From contig NC_091147.1 of NCBI RefSeq assembly GCF_041381155.1, positions 16,839,318 to 16,903,317 of the forward strand: DNA of 64,000 nucleotides. The letters run 5' to 3'. A program made the position numbers and the translations under genes. The stretch is from Argopecten irradians (taxonomy: Eukaryota > Mollusca > Bivalvia > Pectinida > Pectinidae). The notes below the pieces were generated by a model. The model did no database searches and was not told where the DNA came from. It saw only the letters and a list, made by a program, of their open reading frames with translations. Shown here one piece after another: positions 36,101 to 50,499 of the stretch. Within the stretch, counting starts at the first letter, position 1. Every line of letters starts with the position of its first letter.

Positions 36101-39100
36101 GAAATACTTCACTACTGTAGGTAAATACAACATTCAATATGTTACAATCATGTTATATATCCAGTTGATATCACCTGAAGTGTTTTTGTTCACACACACC
36201 AGTGATAATAGATAATTTAATTTGTCCATTTTCCATTAACTTATTTCCACATTTTAACAGACAGGAAATTACTCTGGCCATTTTTAATTATCTTTGATTT
36301 TCGCTTCACGTTACTTCCCAGGTTTGTAGTGTACAGGGTGTCACGTCCCATTACTTATATCACAATCCTTTACACAGAGAAACAATAGAGAGTTGGTTAA
36401 TACAGAACATACACCACCATGATTTCAAAGGACCTCTTTCACGAACAATGGAAATTTGCCCACGAACCAATTTCATTAAAACTAAATGTTACATGTAGCA
36501 ACATTAATGCAAACCCTTAAAATACGTTTAAAAAATTAAAAAGGTCACAGGGGCCTGTGCTGTGGCCAAATTAATGTTGCCCAGTAGAGGTGTATGACAG
36601 GGTTCCCTTTTTGATCCAAAAAGGTATCAAAATAATGTTTTATGTCATAAAACTGTATTATTTTCTGAAGAGTATAAATAATTACATATTATGATCACAA
36701 ATATGTAGGCAAAATGTGACAAATAAAATTTTGGCTACATTTTAAAGACAGAAAATATCGAAATTTTGGGTGTTATTTTCGGCCATGTCAATTATTAACA
36801 ATGGTAATTCACCCACTTCCAGTTTGAGTGCACCAAAAATATTTTCTAAAAAGTTGGCTCATTACCTGAAGTAAATATTGTGAAAATTGTGGACCGGTAA
36901 ATTTGTCGTTTAAAGGTTATAATAGAGCAAGGTCTATTTTTAGCAGTATTACACCGTGGTCGCACCACGGCCCTTTTCAATCTTAAAATTGAGAAAACAA
37001 AGAAAGTAATTGCTTAATCTTATTTAATACTCATTAGTTACATTAAATGTAAAGTAATATATGATTTTACAACCTATATATTTTAGAATAATCAAAATAT
37101 TGAATCACAATAACAAAGTATTTCGGAATTTTTAGGGCATTATCGTTCACTTTTCAAGCTAGATAATGATTGCAACTGCATTCTCAGAAATATTCTTTTT
37201 ATTTACTGCTGAAAGGCATATAAAGTAAAATAATAACAAAATTTAGAAAAAAAATGGGTTGGAGTAGATTATTATGTAAGAGAATCAAGTTTTTACCAAT
37301 TTTCACACATCCAGTATATTAGTACATATATGTATAATGTTGTTGTTTTTGAAAATATTGTGCTTTCAAAGTGTTGGCAATGGCATCAAATCACACCATT
37401 ACATACAAGTTTTTGTTTAAAAAAACATAGACAAATTGATTTTTTTTCGTTCAAAATTGTATTAATTTTACTATATTAAGTATTTCTTAGCAGTTTAATA
37501 TTTAGATTGTTCAGAACATTTTGTGATCAATCAACTGAAGTTTGATTTCGAGTTTTTGATTTTTTTCAGAATTTTCATGAATTCCATATAGATTAACTAA
37601 GAATTGTTTTTCAGTTCAAAAAACAACAGCATCTTTTATGGTTAATGAAACAGTCAAAAGTTTTTGAGGTCCATAGTTTTATTTTTCATAATTAGCTTTG
37701 TGTATCGTAAACACATCATACTATCAATCAAAATGGCATAAGGTTTATCATTTCAGGTATTAAATTTTGATTTTATAAGAAATTGGGTTATCACAACCTG
37801 AATTATACATGTCAGGGGGAGAACAAATAAATTGATTTATACGTGACACAAAGCTAAGCAACATACAGTATATGTAGTAAACTGCATTTAAATGATTTCA
37901 AGTTTGACACTCTCATTTCCTGTTTGACTGTTTCTCCATTATCTCTGTACGATTATTAATACCATATCCGCCAATTAAGATGTTTAGAGATGTTTTTGTC
38001 CATAAGGATTACTTCAGAATTACTAATTAAATTCAATATAATTCTAAACTCAAAGTCAGTTTATATAGTATGGAATAAAACCGTTTCATCGCCACACACT
38101 CTTTACCACGGGGATATACACCATGTACATGTACAGCCTTTCTTTTGTGTCTAATACTCAGTAAAGCTGTTTAATTTTCTAATTATATAATAATACTAAC
38201 ATGGAATTCAAATATGATTATTGAAAATAAAGATACAATCAGGTTTTGATGATCTACTTACAGATAACGTCTATTTTCATTATTAAAACTGCTACATTCA
38301 GTTAGTTATTTTGCAAGATTAAAGAAGTATTTGCCATTAATGTATCTAAATCTGAAATGATACATAAATGAGTTTCCCGACCAAATTAAACTTAAAATCT
38401 AAAACAATACAATATGTAAAAGTGATTAGATTTACATTTGTTAGCATGAATCAACATAAATGTTAATCTATCAGAAGTGTTAGCCCTTCAAATAATTGAA
38501 CTACTGTAGGTTTGTAACATGACCCATGTAACCTGGTAACTATTCCCTGTCAAACCACACAGTTACAGAATCCCATTTTAATCACTCTTTTCACTGTAAA
38601 TATGCTCTATAATTACAAAATAAATCATTAGAACAGTACATATTAGTGAAGCTACTTCAAATGCAAAACAGCTTATTGTGGTCATAAAACACCAAATGTT
38701 TTGTAATTTTGATTATGTAAAACTTAATTTTTCTACAAAGTTTCACTAAATAAATCAATTTGAAATCATATCAAGCGTTACAGATGAGTATTGGATTATA
38801 CATTAATGTTGACACCGTTAGATTCTTGATTAATGATCCAAAATAAGCATATTCATAGCATTATGTAACGTTACTAAAAATAGACCTTGCTATATTATAA
38901 CCTTTAAACGACAAATTTACCGGTCCACAATTTTTCTGAAATTTTCACAATATTTACTTCAGGTAATGAGCCAACTTTTTAGAAAATATTTTTGGTGCAC
39001 TCAAACTGGAAGTGGGTGAATCACCATTGTTAATAATTGACATGGCCGAAAATAACACCCAAAATTTCGATATTTTCTGTCTTTAAAATGTAGCCAAAAT

Positions 39101-41161
39101 TTTATTTGTCACATTTTGCCTACATATTTGTGATCATAATATGTAATTATTTATACTCTTCAGAAAATAATACAGTTTTATGACATAAAACATTATTTTG
39201 ATACCTTTTTGGATCAAAAAGGGAACCCTGTCATACACCTCTACTGGGCAACATTAATTTGGCCACAGCACAGGCCCCTGGGACCTTTTGAATTTTTTAA
39301 ACGTATTTCAAGGGTTTGCATTAATGTTGCTACATGTAACATTTAGTTTTAATAAAATTGGTTCGTGGGCAAATTTCCATTATTCGTGAAAGAGGTCCTT
39401 TTAAAAAAAACTGCAATCAAACATTTTACTTAGTTGCAATAAAAACAACAGCTTTAAAAAGTAAAACGGGTTTTGAGCAATTTTTTTTATTAATTACTGT
39501 GTTAAACTACTTGCACAGACATGATTTAATTTGTTGAGATCTGGGACATTACACGATCTATTTTATAAAGATGTAACGTGTTACATTGTCCGTTTTAATA
39601 CATTCGGAAATACAGGAACATTTGTAAATGGAATTGCTGTAGATGATTTGTTTCTATTTCAGCTGGAAGCGCGGTTGTTACCGTTGATTTCAGTCGAGAC
39701 TCAGCAAGCTCTATTGGTAAAGACACCAGGGCATGTATTTTAGAATGTAGTTCAGATTTTAAAATCTATTATTTTGATTAAATTTCTAACGTTATGTACT
39801 CAAAGAACGCATGTTGAAGACCCCTTGCGCGATTCCATCCCGACCATTCAGAGTAATTACATAAATTGTACGACTTGTTTCTCAATCCATGTAAACTAAA
39901 TAAAGTTTATATTTCATATATATATTTTTTTTTATTTTTGTAAATGCTTGTTAAATTATATTAACATTTCTTACTAGTTTACGATTTGTTCTTCACATGG
40001 ACTCTTTTCTCTTTACAGTCATCCAAACCATTAGAGAATACCTTTATGGATCCAGTTCAATCGCAGCGTAGGAAAACCCTTATGACAGAATGTCAGCTAT
40101 TACAGGAGAAGAACTATTCAGGAACTCTTCCGGAAATGCAGATGCGAAAACATATGATTTATGACGATAAGATAAATCTTCTGTTTTGTCATCTCCCAAA
40201 AGTGGGATCAACATTTCTGAAACAAGTTCTCCATATCATATATGGACATAAACATGTACAGGATCCGTTTAGTATAGAGGGAAATGACGCCCATACAATG
40301 CCATTTAAAACATTCCAGGACATTCACTACGATGAGGCATTGACGATATTAATGCGCTCAACTAAGTTCATGTTTGTCCGTCATCCATACACGCGCATGC
40401 TCTCTGGATATGTCGATAAATTTTTCACAAATAACGTACAGTTTTGGGAAAGGACCGGGATACTCATTTTAAAAAATCACCGTAAAAATCCATCGAAAAA
40501 GTCAAAAGATTGTGGTCATGACAGTACATTTCCGGAATTCATCAAGCACGTGATTGAGTCGGAAATATCCGGAAATCACCGAGATCCACACTGGTATCCG
40601 ATGTTTGACGCCTGCCGGCCATGTAGACTACAATATGATGTTATTGGAAAAATCGAATCGTTTAAGGAAGATCTGGAGAAACTTCTTAAAAGTCACAATC
40701 TTCATAAAGTTGTTGACATTTCAAAAATGAACCAAGGAAATGAAAATGAAGCCATTTCATTGACAGTTGATCGAGCATATGAAGTTGTATTACGCAGACC
40801 TACATGTATATCCCTTCCGCAGGCGTTAGAACGCGCGTGGAAGGTTCTCCAAATAAGAGGCGTGTTAAGTCAGCGGGCAGATTTTCCGTATGATAAGATC
40901 AAGAAAAATCCTAATATAACAAAATCTACTTTTCTTAGAGTTATAGCCAATGATATGAAGCGATTCCCTATGACGGAATCTGATAAGGAGCTGTCTAAAG
41001 AACAAGTAATTGTAAACGCTTATAAATCTGTATCGTCAAAGGATTTAGAGAAATTTAATTCAATATTCCATCCTGATTTTACTTTATTTGGGTATGGAAA
41101 AATAATAGGAAAGAAACATAATAATTTTTTAAAGTGGAAGCCATTTGAGTTAAAGTTATAA
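32740..41161 (+). CDS. Type II membrane carbohydrate sulfotransferase (HNK1ST/CHST8-14 type)
   Basis: The catalytic exon 40019-41161 (380 residues plus stop) contains the two PAPS-binding motifs of this family: the 5'-phosphosulfate loop HLPKVGSTFLK at about residues 58-68 of the exon and the 3'-phosphate motif FVRHPYTRMLSGYVDKF at about 119-135. A Cys-x-x-Cys (CRPCRLQYDVIGKIE) follows, as is usual. It should transfer sulfate from PAPS to a glycan in the Golgi. Upstream candidate exons: 32740-32766 (MWKNLFGTK) joins 33981-34089 in phase and supplies a type II anchor, LLFTFICGAALVLRGIL; 39663-39716 (18 codons, LEARLLPLISVETQQALL) joins the catalytic exon in phase 0. The anchor exon ends in phase 1, so it does not join 39663 directly: at least one exon is unplaced or a boundary is misread. 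The enzyme call is firm, the 5' model tentative. Confidence 0.75.
33356..33503. repeat. Two-copy tandem duplication, 74-bp period
   Basis: Copies 33356-33429 and 33430-33503 differ at only a few positions. Recent duplication in the first intron of the sulfotransferase model. Confidence 0.9.
34090..36426. other. Sulfotransferase intron, 5' part
   Basis: Contains a T-run/G-run block at 34869-34902 and an inverted-repeat piece around 35155-35300 ('gattggtctag' against 'tgaccaatc') with a TATA-like 'ctataaata' inside. The missing sulfotransferase exon may lie here but was not identified. Confidence 0.4.
36427..39401. mobile_element. Foldback-type DNA element with about 530-bp inverted ends
   Basis: The left arm 36427-36953 and the right arm 38864-39401 are inverted copies matching almost base for base, starting 'aaaggacctctttcacgaa' at both outer ends and ending inward at 'caaggtctatttttag'. 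The 1.9-kb centre is AT-rich with no long reading frame, so it is non-autonomous. No convincing target-site duplication was seen. It lies in the sulfotransferase intron, about 260 bases before exon 39663. Confidence 0.85.
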
Positions 41162-41269
41162 ACTGATAACCGCATGAATATGCTATCATTGTGTGCTTCA
41201 GCGCCTATTGTGCGAATACAGTAAATTCCAAAGGAAATCGGCCCTTCTGTACGGTTTCTACCACATTGC

Positions 41270-41480
41270 TTATTATATTAGTTAAATATAACCTTCCGAT
41301 CTTTTGATTGGTCGACATTTAAAAAAATTTGCTCATCAATCACGTCAATTGTTGGCGTCATCAATTATCAAATGACGTCATGTTCTCATACTCGCTGCTT
41401 GCAGAACAAACCCCTGTTGAGACATTGAGTACAATCGTGTGATGATAATTTGGCGGGAAATAAATGACACTCTTTGCCGT
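41270..41480 (-). repeat. Repeat fragment related to 61790-62130, inverted
   Basis: 'cttttgattggtcgac', 'tcaaatgacgtcat' and 'ggcgggaaataaatg' match in reverse orientation 'cagccaatcagaatg', 'aatgacgtcatttgatta' and 'ctatttcccgcc' of the later segment. Confidence 0.5.
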
Positions 41481-41718
41481 AAACTTGTCCGCATATCGTT
41501 CGACAACGGGCAGTTTCTTGTTCAAGTACTTACAGTTCCAGAAAGACGCTCAGTTATTGGAAATATATCGTTATTCTGATTATAGAGTTATTTATAATTA
41601 AAACAATTTTTGATACATTCTTCATGCAATTAAGATTTTTAGGTCATCTAGGTCATGGTAGCCTATTGCGATAGTCTTTTGTCTATCGTAATGCGTCGTG
41701 CGTCTTGCGTTAACATTT

Positions 41719-42060
41719 CCTTGTGAACACAATAACTTGAGTAAATATAAACCGATCTTAGTGAAACTTTGTGTGTAGACTAACTTTGGAAAGATTTCGG
41801 ACGATTTCGAAAATTAGCTTGATTTGTGTGTAATTTACGGAGTCATTGTCCTTTGCACTAATAATTATTATTGCACCTTGTGAATGCGACAACTTGAGTA
41901 AATATGCACAGAGATTAATGAATCTTTGGATTTAGACAAATATTGTAATCAATTATAATTCATTATTCGATCTTAGTTGTGAACATGATAACTTGTGTAA
42001 ATATTCACCAAAATCAGCAAAACATAATGTATTCAGAATTACATTAGGACCATGTGGTAG
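41719..42060 (+). repeat. Threefold degenerate repeat with CTTGTGAACAC...AACTTGAGTAAAT cores
   Basis: Cores at 41719, 41876 and 41976 ('ccttgtgaacacaataactt', 'ccttgtgaatgcgacaactt', 'gttgtgaacatgataactt'), each followed by 'g(a/t)gtaaatat'. Preceded by 'taggtcatctaggtcat' and 'cgtcgtgcgtcttgcgt', blocks that I associate with a common mollusc repeat. Confidence 0.6.
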
Positions 42061-42477
42061 ATAAGTCTTTGGCTTAACAAAAAGAAAAACCAAGTTTAAA
42101 ATAATCTATTGACTTTTGTAATAATCATCATTATTGCTAGAAGATCACAGAGCCTTTGAAATATCAATGGATTATTTTGTTAACAGTAAAATATATTTCA
42201 TAATGTTATTAATATAATAATAAATATATCATTTTTTCCGCTGCCTCCAGTAATCATACTTTTCAGAATGCTCAGAATGGTTCCAACAGCATTGTGTGTT
42301 TCCATTAAATCAGGTTTCGATTGTTTTGTTTATCTAAAAAGTGGAACGAAATATTGCTTATCTCTTGCTGCGGTCGCAACATTTTTCCAGCTATCTTCGG
42401 AAATATACTACGAAGATTGCCGGAAAATCTGAGATGTTGCTGCAGGTACAGACCGGAAGGGTAATTGTTTGTGGGTT

Positions 42478-42517
<40 letters not shown>

Positions 42518-42522
42518 TTTTT
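42478..42522. repeat. (TTTA)n microsatellite
   Basis: About ten TTTA units without interruption. Confidence 0.95.
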
Positions 42523-42799
42523 GGGGTTTTTTGCGTGTCAATTCTGTGTCACAAGCGATTGCGATAAGTAACGATTGAAAATATAATTACGTTTGCTTAA
42601 TGCTTAGGTTTATATTTCTTTCTATACCGTAGTATATGTTTGTTATTTATTATAAGTATTCTAGATTTCAAATATGAATGTCAAACGCAACAGTGCTTCC
42701 TGAGTACTCCATCCACGTGTATCGTTGCGAGCTAATCTATGATTTGTAATCTTCCTTTTACTTTCTTTCGTGGTTTGAAGTTGTCAATTTATAAGAAAA

Positions 42800-43080
42800 C
42801 AATTTTTGAACGAAGTTTGAGCTTCAAATTTTACTTCAAGATAAATATATTTAATAAAAGTAATTGCGTCCCGAAAAAAAACCATGGAGCTATGTCCTGT
42901 ATGGAATGAAGAACTGATTGTGCATGCACCAAAAGCAAAAATAAGTTATAATATATTATTTTTTTTGTGTTAATTAGACATATATATATACACGATTAAA
43001 CACCAATTATTATTTGAAGGATGAGTATCGCTTATGCTCTGTCGGTGGTGGATCATCTTTAACTCCATACTTATGTTTTG
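42800..43080 (+). repeat. Interspersed repeat, uninterrupted copy
   Basis: Shares 'gattgtgcatgcacca', 'agcaaaaat', 'atcgcttatg' and 'tggatcat' in order with 61140-61310 plus 62235-62305. In this copy the two halves are contiguous. Confidence 0.6.
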
Positions 43081-44443
43081 TTAAACAAACGACTATAGAA
43101 TCTTGCCATCTCTCGTTCCCTTCCTTGTGAAATCAGCTGTCTTTAAACACCAGACATATTGTTTTCTTATTGTTGTTTAAAGTTATATGTGCCGTAATTT
43201 TCATACTCGCAACTCAAGAAGAGTTTTTCATATATTATTCAGCACCAAAAGTTACCATAATTTTGAGAAATACAATAGTTAAGTTAATTTAGGTGTTTTA
43301 AGTCAAATAATAGCTCAACATGAATTTGGTACTGCCAACACTCATAATATATATGCTTACAATGCAATGAAATGAGCACGTATGGTCAGATCATGAAGTC
43401 AAGTTCTGGTCTCCAATTTCATCTCACATTTTCACAGTGTTATTAGTAATCGTAAAGTGACTTGTGCAGATATATTTTCATCTTAACATAAACAAAGCTT
43501 AAAAACAAGGAATTTTACATTGGAAAATTACAGCGTTGCAACTAATGTTTATAAGACATCAGACCTATTTATCAATGAATGAGTTCCATTCATCAGACCT
43601 TATGGTTTCCAATATATTGTTGAAGAAATAATTGCATGTAAAAATTTTGGCACAGCTACGGCACATATAACTTTAACGATATTAACTTCACTATTAACGA
43701 AAATTTCTCCATATTACTAAACTATTATACGGCGAAAACATCGCATGCATTAATCAAGAAATTTTTTATTTATAACGAATTTAATTATGTAGGTCAACAC
43801 TGCCGCTGCGGTTTTCTTTTCTCTTCTTTCTCGTGTAATTCCTATACTTAACAAATAATAACTAATGCTCTTTCATGATCTTACTGTATATGTTTCATTT
43901 CCGTAAAACTATCTACAATGTATTGCATTTTGGAGATTTTAGTTTGCTTGATGGAGAATAAGAACTGTCAAATGTCAGTTTCAGAGAACCTTATTTTTCT
44001 CGTTTTCACAGTTAGAACTCTTGATGACTTCTAGCACTAATCAGAGGGACTCAATAGTGTTGATATCATATTTATAAGAAGAATGAAGTTTGTTTACTAG
44101 ATAGTAAATGACAGAGACCCATTGTATACCGTGCGTTATCATTGGTATCGAGTTCGTGTAAACTAAATTACGCAAAGTCGTTTCAATAATTATCCATCGA
44201 TAAACCGCAAGTAAATTGTATGTCTCGCTGTGATGAATTTCGTGTTACTAGAAACAAGACCAGTAATATAAAATTCTAGTATATCCACCCCTAGGTTATC
44301 TCATAACAATTCAAATTAAAGAATAGAACAACGGTACCGTGTGGTTGACTGTATGACGCAGAGGAAGAGGAAGTCTCTGTGATTGGTCGGTTTTGTTAAT
44401 TTTCTCCAGAACTACATTGTACCTCCAGTTTTACTATGAGATG

Positions 44444-44677
44444 CTGTAAACCAACTCTCTTTCGCGTTCGATTTATTTACGCGAATTTTGCGAACAAGGT
44501 AAATTCGTGAAAGTTTATCTCCGCGAATTAATATCTTCCACAATTCTTATATAATCAAATGATTAAATTCAAATGAATTTCCATTTAATTTTACATCCGC
44601 GAAACTTAATCTCCACTAAAATGTTTTGAAACGGAAATCGCGAAATTTAATTGCCGCGAAAGAAAGTTGGTTTACAG
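44444..44677. repeat. CGCGAA-type MITE, best preserved copy
   Basis: Ends 'ctgtaaaccaactctctttc' and 'gaaagaaagttggtttacag' are inverted with one mismatch. The interior carries several 'cgcgaa' and 'cgcgaaa' blocks facing both ways. About 234 bp, non-coding. Confidence 0.85.
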
Positions 44678-46668
44678 TATTCCTGTGGTGGATGTAACGT
44701 CATAATCAGGTAAAAACGGTATAAAGCTAGTATATTAATAACCCGAAATAAAAGGCCAAAATAAATTTAAAGTAAAATCAAAATCATATCTATGGAATAC
44801 ATATTCAGCCACTATTAGGGCCTTCTTCAGTCCAAAATAACACTAACACAACGTGTTCGTCTACATGTTTGTTTACATCTATTGTGCGCAGGTATGAAAT
44901 GTCTCGGCCCGTTTTATGTATGCGGTGGGTTATTTCGACCCAACATGCTATGTGCACTAAATCACCCCCAGTGTTTAAACAATGGTTATAACCACAAGAT
45001 ACTTTATTAGATAGACTCATGTAGCCATAAACATAATACTGACGTATCAAAAGGGGATATTAATGGGAAATGTCGGATGTATCAGCTTTTCGAGGTGGCA
45101 ATCAAAATTGCAGTCGAAAAGTTTGACAATCGACAAAGGGTATGTTATAATGTTAGTGAAAGTAATCAATGGAGCATTGTGCATCAATTATGCCAGACTG
45201 CACGATAGACCGGAAATATCTACTTCTTGCTAGAATAAACTGAAAATAAATGTCTACCTCCGAATCGGAAAATAAAGTCGAAAAAGTAACATTTTTATCA
45301 TTTGAAACAGACTATAAGTGATAGCGTCTTACGGAAAAATTGAACGAAGGTATATGTACATTTAGATAGGAGGGGCGGAAATAAAATGAAAGAAAATGAC
45401 CGGAATTTGGTACGTCTGCCAGAAAGAAATAATTGATAGAAAGAGACATTTGCCACAACAATCCGGAACAAAACCGGGAAAACACTAGTTCATACAACGA
45501 TAAATCCTTTCACAATTGCAAGCCATGTTTATTGATTGAAGCCTAGACACAATAACACTGCATAGCGTATCATTTTAGACAAACAATTCCCTAATTGCTT
45601 TTAATCCTGTTTGTACAGATACATGTCAATTTAGAGTAGATTGATTAATGGAGATATAACTTGGCTAGTAAATATTAGACATCACAATAGTTGGAGAACA
45701 CAGCTATACAAGTGAAACAGAATGCGTTGAACATGGACAGCTGCAGTGCAGTATATTGCTGGTGTCAGTTTCATCAATCTTACAGTAAATTTTGTTAAGA
45801 AGTTTCCATAGGAAACCATTATGGACATTAATACATTAACTTAATGCTTTCCTTTCATAATATTGATTTATTTTCGATAAATGATCATCCTGGACCCAAT
45901 ATCGTCAACATTCCTTAACGTTTAAAGATGCTACACCGCAACAGAGCATAAATAATATTTTTATTCTGAAAATAATTGATGTTTAATCGTGAATATAAAG
46001 GTCTACTTAACAGGAAAAAACATTGTTGTCAAATAAACTTTTACATGTGTTTGTATGATAGAACCTTAAATCGATATCTTCAATTACTAAGTAGCTTTAC
46101 AGGATACATCGGATCGGACTACCGTACATCAAATGACACTTTTTTTTCAGTTGAGTTTACTTAGAAATTTGTCCTAAGCAACTTTTCCTCGATGCTCCAG
46201 GGTTCCTATAACTGTCGTTTTATCCACACTTGAATTATTTCATAGCAAAACTGAAGGTAGCTCACAGGACAAATATTGAACAATTACAGGTCTGCAGAGA
46301 CTTCCTTTTAGGATTCTATGCAGAGGCACCGATGCCATCCTTCAAAGCCACACAGTCAACCACAGTTTGCCTTTGAATGATGTCTTTGCAAGCCTGTGGT
46401 TGGTCAGGTTTTTTCTTCTGAACTGCCCTCGGTTTTGATTTGACACATTATAAGGGCAGACAGATAGATTCTTTATTTCCTCAATGTGGAGATTACATGT
46501 CTCAGACAATATATGTTTTATAAATTTATTTATATGTTTTTTAAAGAGAACATGGTAGAAATGTAAGTGGTGTATAAGTTACATATTTTGTGATATACAA
46601 TCAACAATTGGTCAGTTTAGCTTACCTTTCAGATATAGTGTCACTTAGCAAGAAGACATTTACTTCAG

Positions 46669-46792
46669 ACAGAACATGCTCTATACATCGTACAACTCCG
46701 AGGATGCAGGTTTCCCACACATCATCTATTTCGATGACAAGCCTACTGCCGAGGAGGAGCAAATGTTGATCGCTATCTTCGAGTAAGTCATA
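46669..46792 (+). CDS. Candidate coding exon of an unrecognised gene
   Basis: Between a possible acceptor (tttacttcag) and a consensus donor (ga|gtaagt) lies an open stretch with coding-like composition and balanced, higher GC than its surroundings: NMLYTSYNSEDAGFPHIIYF, then DDKPTAEEEQMLIAIF. An ATG at 46676 (A at -3) could be the start if this is a first coding exon. No partner exons were found before the LINE fragment at 47580. I do not recognise the family. Confidence 0.35.
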
Positions 46793-47256
46793 CTTCACAC
46801 ATAGTCAGTAATCTTTAACGTATTCACAATTCTAACAAGTATTATCTTCCCAAAAAGTTAAGTGGGCTACGCGAAAGCTTAACCGGCCGGGTCATTTAAC
46901 AACCCTGGTTTTAGTACCAGGATCAAAGTGTCAGATCAGGCCATTAGTGTAATTATAGTTACATTTCAGGGCTAAGAGCCATTAGTTCACAAAGCTATGG
47001 TCTGTATACACAAACTCTGATTATTCCCTTTTCATTAGAATCTGCTAAAGTAAACATCCGTGTGAGAACATACCGTATAGCTGATAATTTTCGCGAATCA
47101 AAATTTTCGCGATTTGGTCCTATAACTCGAAAACCAATTTTCAGCGAATCAATATTCCGCGATTTGGCATCGAGAATATATATATATAATGTAATTTCTT
47201 ACGGAAGCGTATTAAGCTCACATAGGAAAACGAAAATATTTTATTTGGCGGCTGCG

Positions 47257-47420
47257 ATATAGAGATTGAACAGTGTTTTGATTGCGTTAAAGGTGGTATG
47301 AACACAATGGGATACAGACATATCCAATGTAGCGCATTAGCTCTACATGTAGAATATGTCTGTATCCCATTGCGTTCATACCACCTTTATCGCAATCAAA
47401 ACACTGTTCAATCTATATAT
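47257..47420. repeat. Long near-perfect hairpin
   Basis: Arms 47257-47323 and 47354-47420 are inverted copies of about 66 bases with only a few mismatches around a 30-base loop. Begins 'atatagagattgaacagtg' and ends 'cactgttcaatctatatat'. Confidence 0.9.
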
Positions 47421-47579
47421 TTACATGAATTAGTATATTTTTAAATGTTCGTGATCAAATTTAAAAACTATGTTGTTTGCTAAACTAGTCAGGATGGCCG
47501 TCGATATAGTTCCGATTGTTGAATGTTATAGCTGCAGTTTGATTTGAAATATAACAATGACATCTTTCAATTTTTTTTT

Positions 47580-48825
<1,246 letters not shown>

Positions 48826-49607
48826 GTCCATTTTGAATAAAAATTGAGATAACTGAGGCGGAACGACTACCGATATGTATCGTTGACAGGGTAGTGATGC
48901 GGTCCGAAGTGGAGCGAGCCGCCATATTTGATTTTCAACCGAGGAAAGTATCTGTGATATAGCCTGTTGATGGTATGACCGTTGAGCTGTTGAATGTTTG
49001 CCATGTATGTATCGGTCTACGTACATGTATAGACTAAATTCTTCTTAGTCATGACTTTTACTTTATTGTACGGATGATAGACAAGCATGGTGTGTGAGGA
49101 AAGCCCTCGGTGGTAGCCCCGACCAGCGATTCCTTTTGTTGTTTATTACCGTAACAATGCCAGAACACATATATTGTTTTGATGTCAAATACATATTTAA
49201 TTGGATCTAATAACAACTCTTTAGTGTTATTCTGAAATTCGACAACGAGGAAACACTTTAAACGGTATTTACACTTCATACGGTAGGCCTGCTGTCAACC
49301 GAGTACTGACGAGCATGATATTATCTGTGCCGCCTAAGGATCAGTCTTGAGACAAATAGAAGACCGAAATCGTTTTTTAGTTTATTATTAATTCAAAGCA
49401 AATCTGTCATCTGTGAAAAGGTCAAATGTAAATTAAGAAATTAAAGTTCACTTAGATTATCATATGACGCAAAATCTTACCGGAGCGAGAACTAGAAGTA
49501 GTCCGATCCTACTCCGGATTTGTATTCATACGTCGTTGCGTTTACGCTTTGAACGCAACTCCCCTCCCGTTGACTATATAGGGGCATATGTAAATATAAA
49601 ACTATAT

Positions 49608-49815
49608 AACAGCCGCCAAATAATTATCTGGCGGTCGCCAAATGATTTATCTGGAAATACTTTTCAGGATAACGAAAATGTTTTATTTGACGGACACCTA
49701 ATTTTTCTGGCGGCAGCCATAAAGTTATCTGCCAAAACTTTAATTGGGGGCTGCCATATAATTATCTGGCGGCCGCCAAATAAAACATTTTCGTTATCCT
49801 GTAAAATATTTCCTA
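49608..49815. repeat. Inverted-repeat element with GGCGGCCGCCAAAT motifs
   Basis: Arms 'ggaaatacttttcaggataa' (from 49653) and 'ttatcctgtaaaatatttcc' (to 49813) are inverted, continuing through 'cgaaaatgttttatttg'. Smaller palindromes such as 'ccgccaaataattatctggc' (from 49613) lie inside and beside them. Confidence 0.75.
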
Positions 49816-50499
49816 TGTGGGCCTAATACGGCTTTCGTAATTTCTGAATTTTTCTCCTGTGAAATCTTTGAGATCATGGCAATGAGCCGCGAAATCGCTA
49901 AAAAAAAACAGCCGTTACACAAAGTTCTCTTTTTAACGGAGAGTAGTGTTTGGAACGGCGTAGAGATCATGGTGTTATTTTAATCATATTTTTAAAGGAT
50001 ATATTGGTGATATCCGGAGGGTTTTTTTTCTTCAAAATGCATTCATCTAAATTTATATGATATATAAACAAGCATGCCATGATTTTATAGAAGAATATCC
50101 GATGGAGTCTGTTTTATGATCCTTATTTCCAGAGATTACATTGTACTAATAGTTCATCGGGTCAGCTTTGTCGCATGATACGCTAATAAAATGCGCATGA
50201 TACCTTTCTTTTATGTATCATTTAGCTATCTTTATAACCTTCAATAAGCTTTGGCGTGTTAATATCTTTCACATTGGAAATTAAGAACAAAAATATATGT
50301 GTGAAGACTTGGTATTGAACTGCTAAGGTGACATGTATCTTGTACACAATAACAGTGCCCGGTTTCACAAACGTCTCTTAAATTAAAGGAATCCCTTCAC
50401 TTAAAATTCTCCATAGGAAAGCCTTACAGATACTAAGGAAGGCTCCATCACTTACGATTTTTTCAATGTTTTGCGATTTGAACTAGAAAGGAGAAAAAT

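Larger units (their letters stand above)
41162..46668. other. Intergenic region after the sulfotransferase
   Basis: Contains a fragment related to 61790-62130 (41270-41480), a threefold repeat (41719-42060), a TTTA microsatellite, a repeat copy at 42800-43080 and a CGCGAA MITE at 44444-44677. No gene supported. Confidence 0.5.

Noticed and set aside
44805-45050. 81-codon minus-strand frame
   Set aside because: No recognisable domain, no repeat partner in the window and no splice context.
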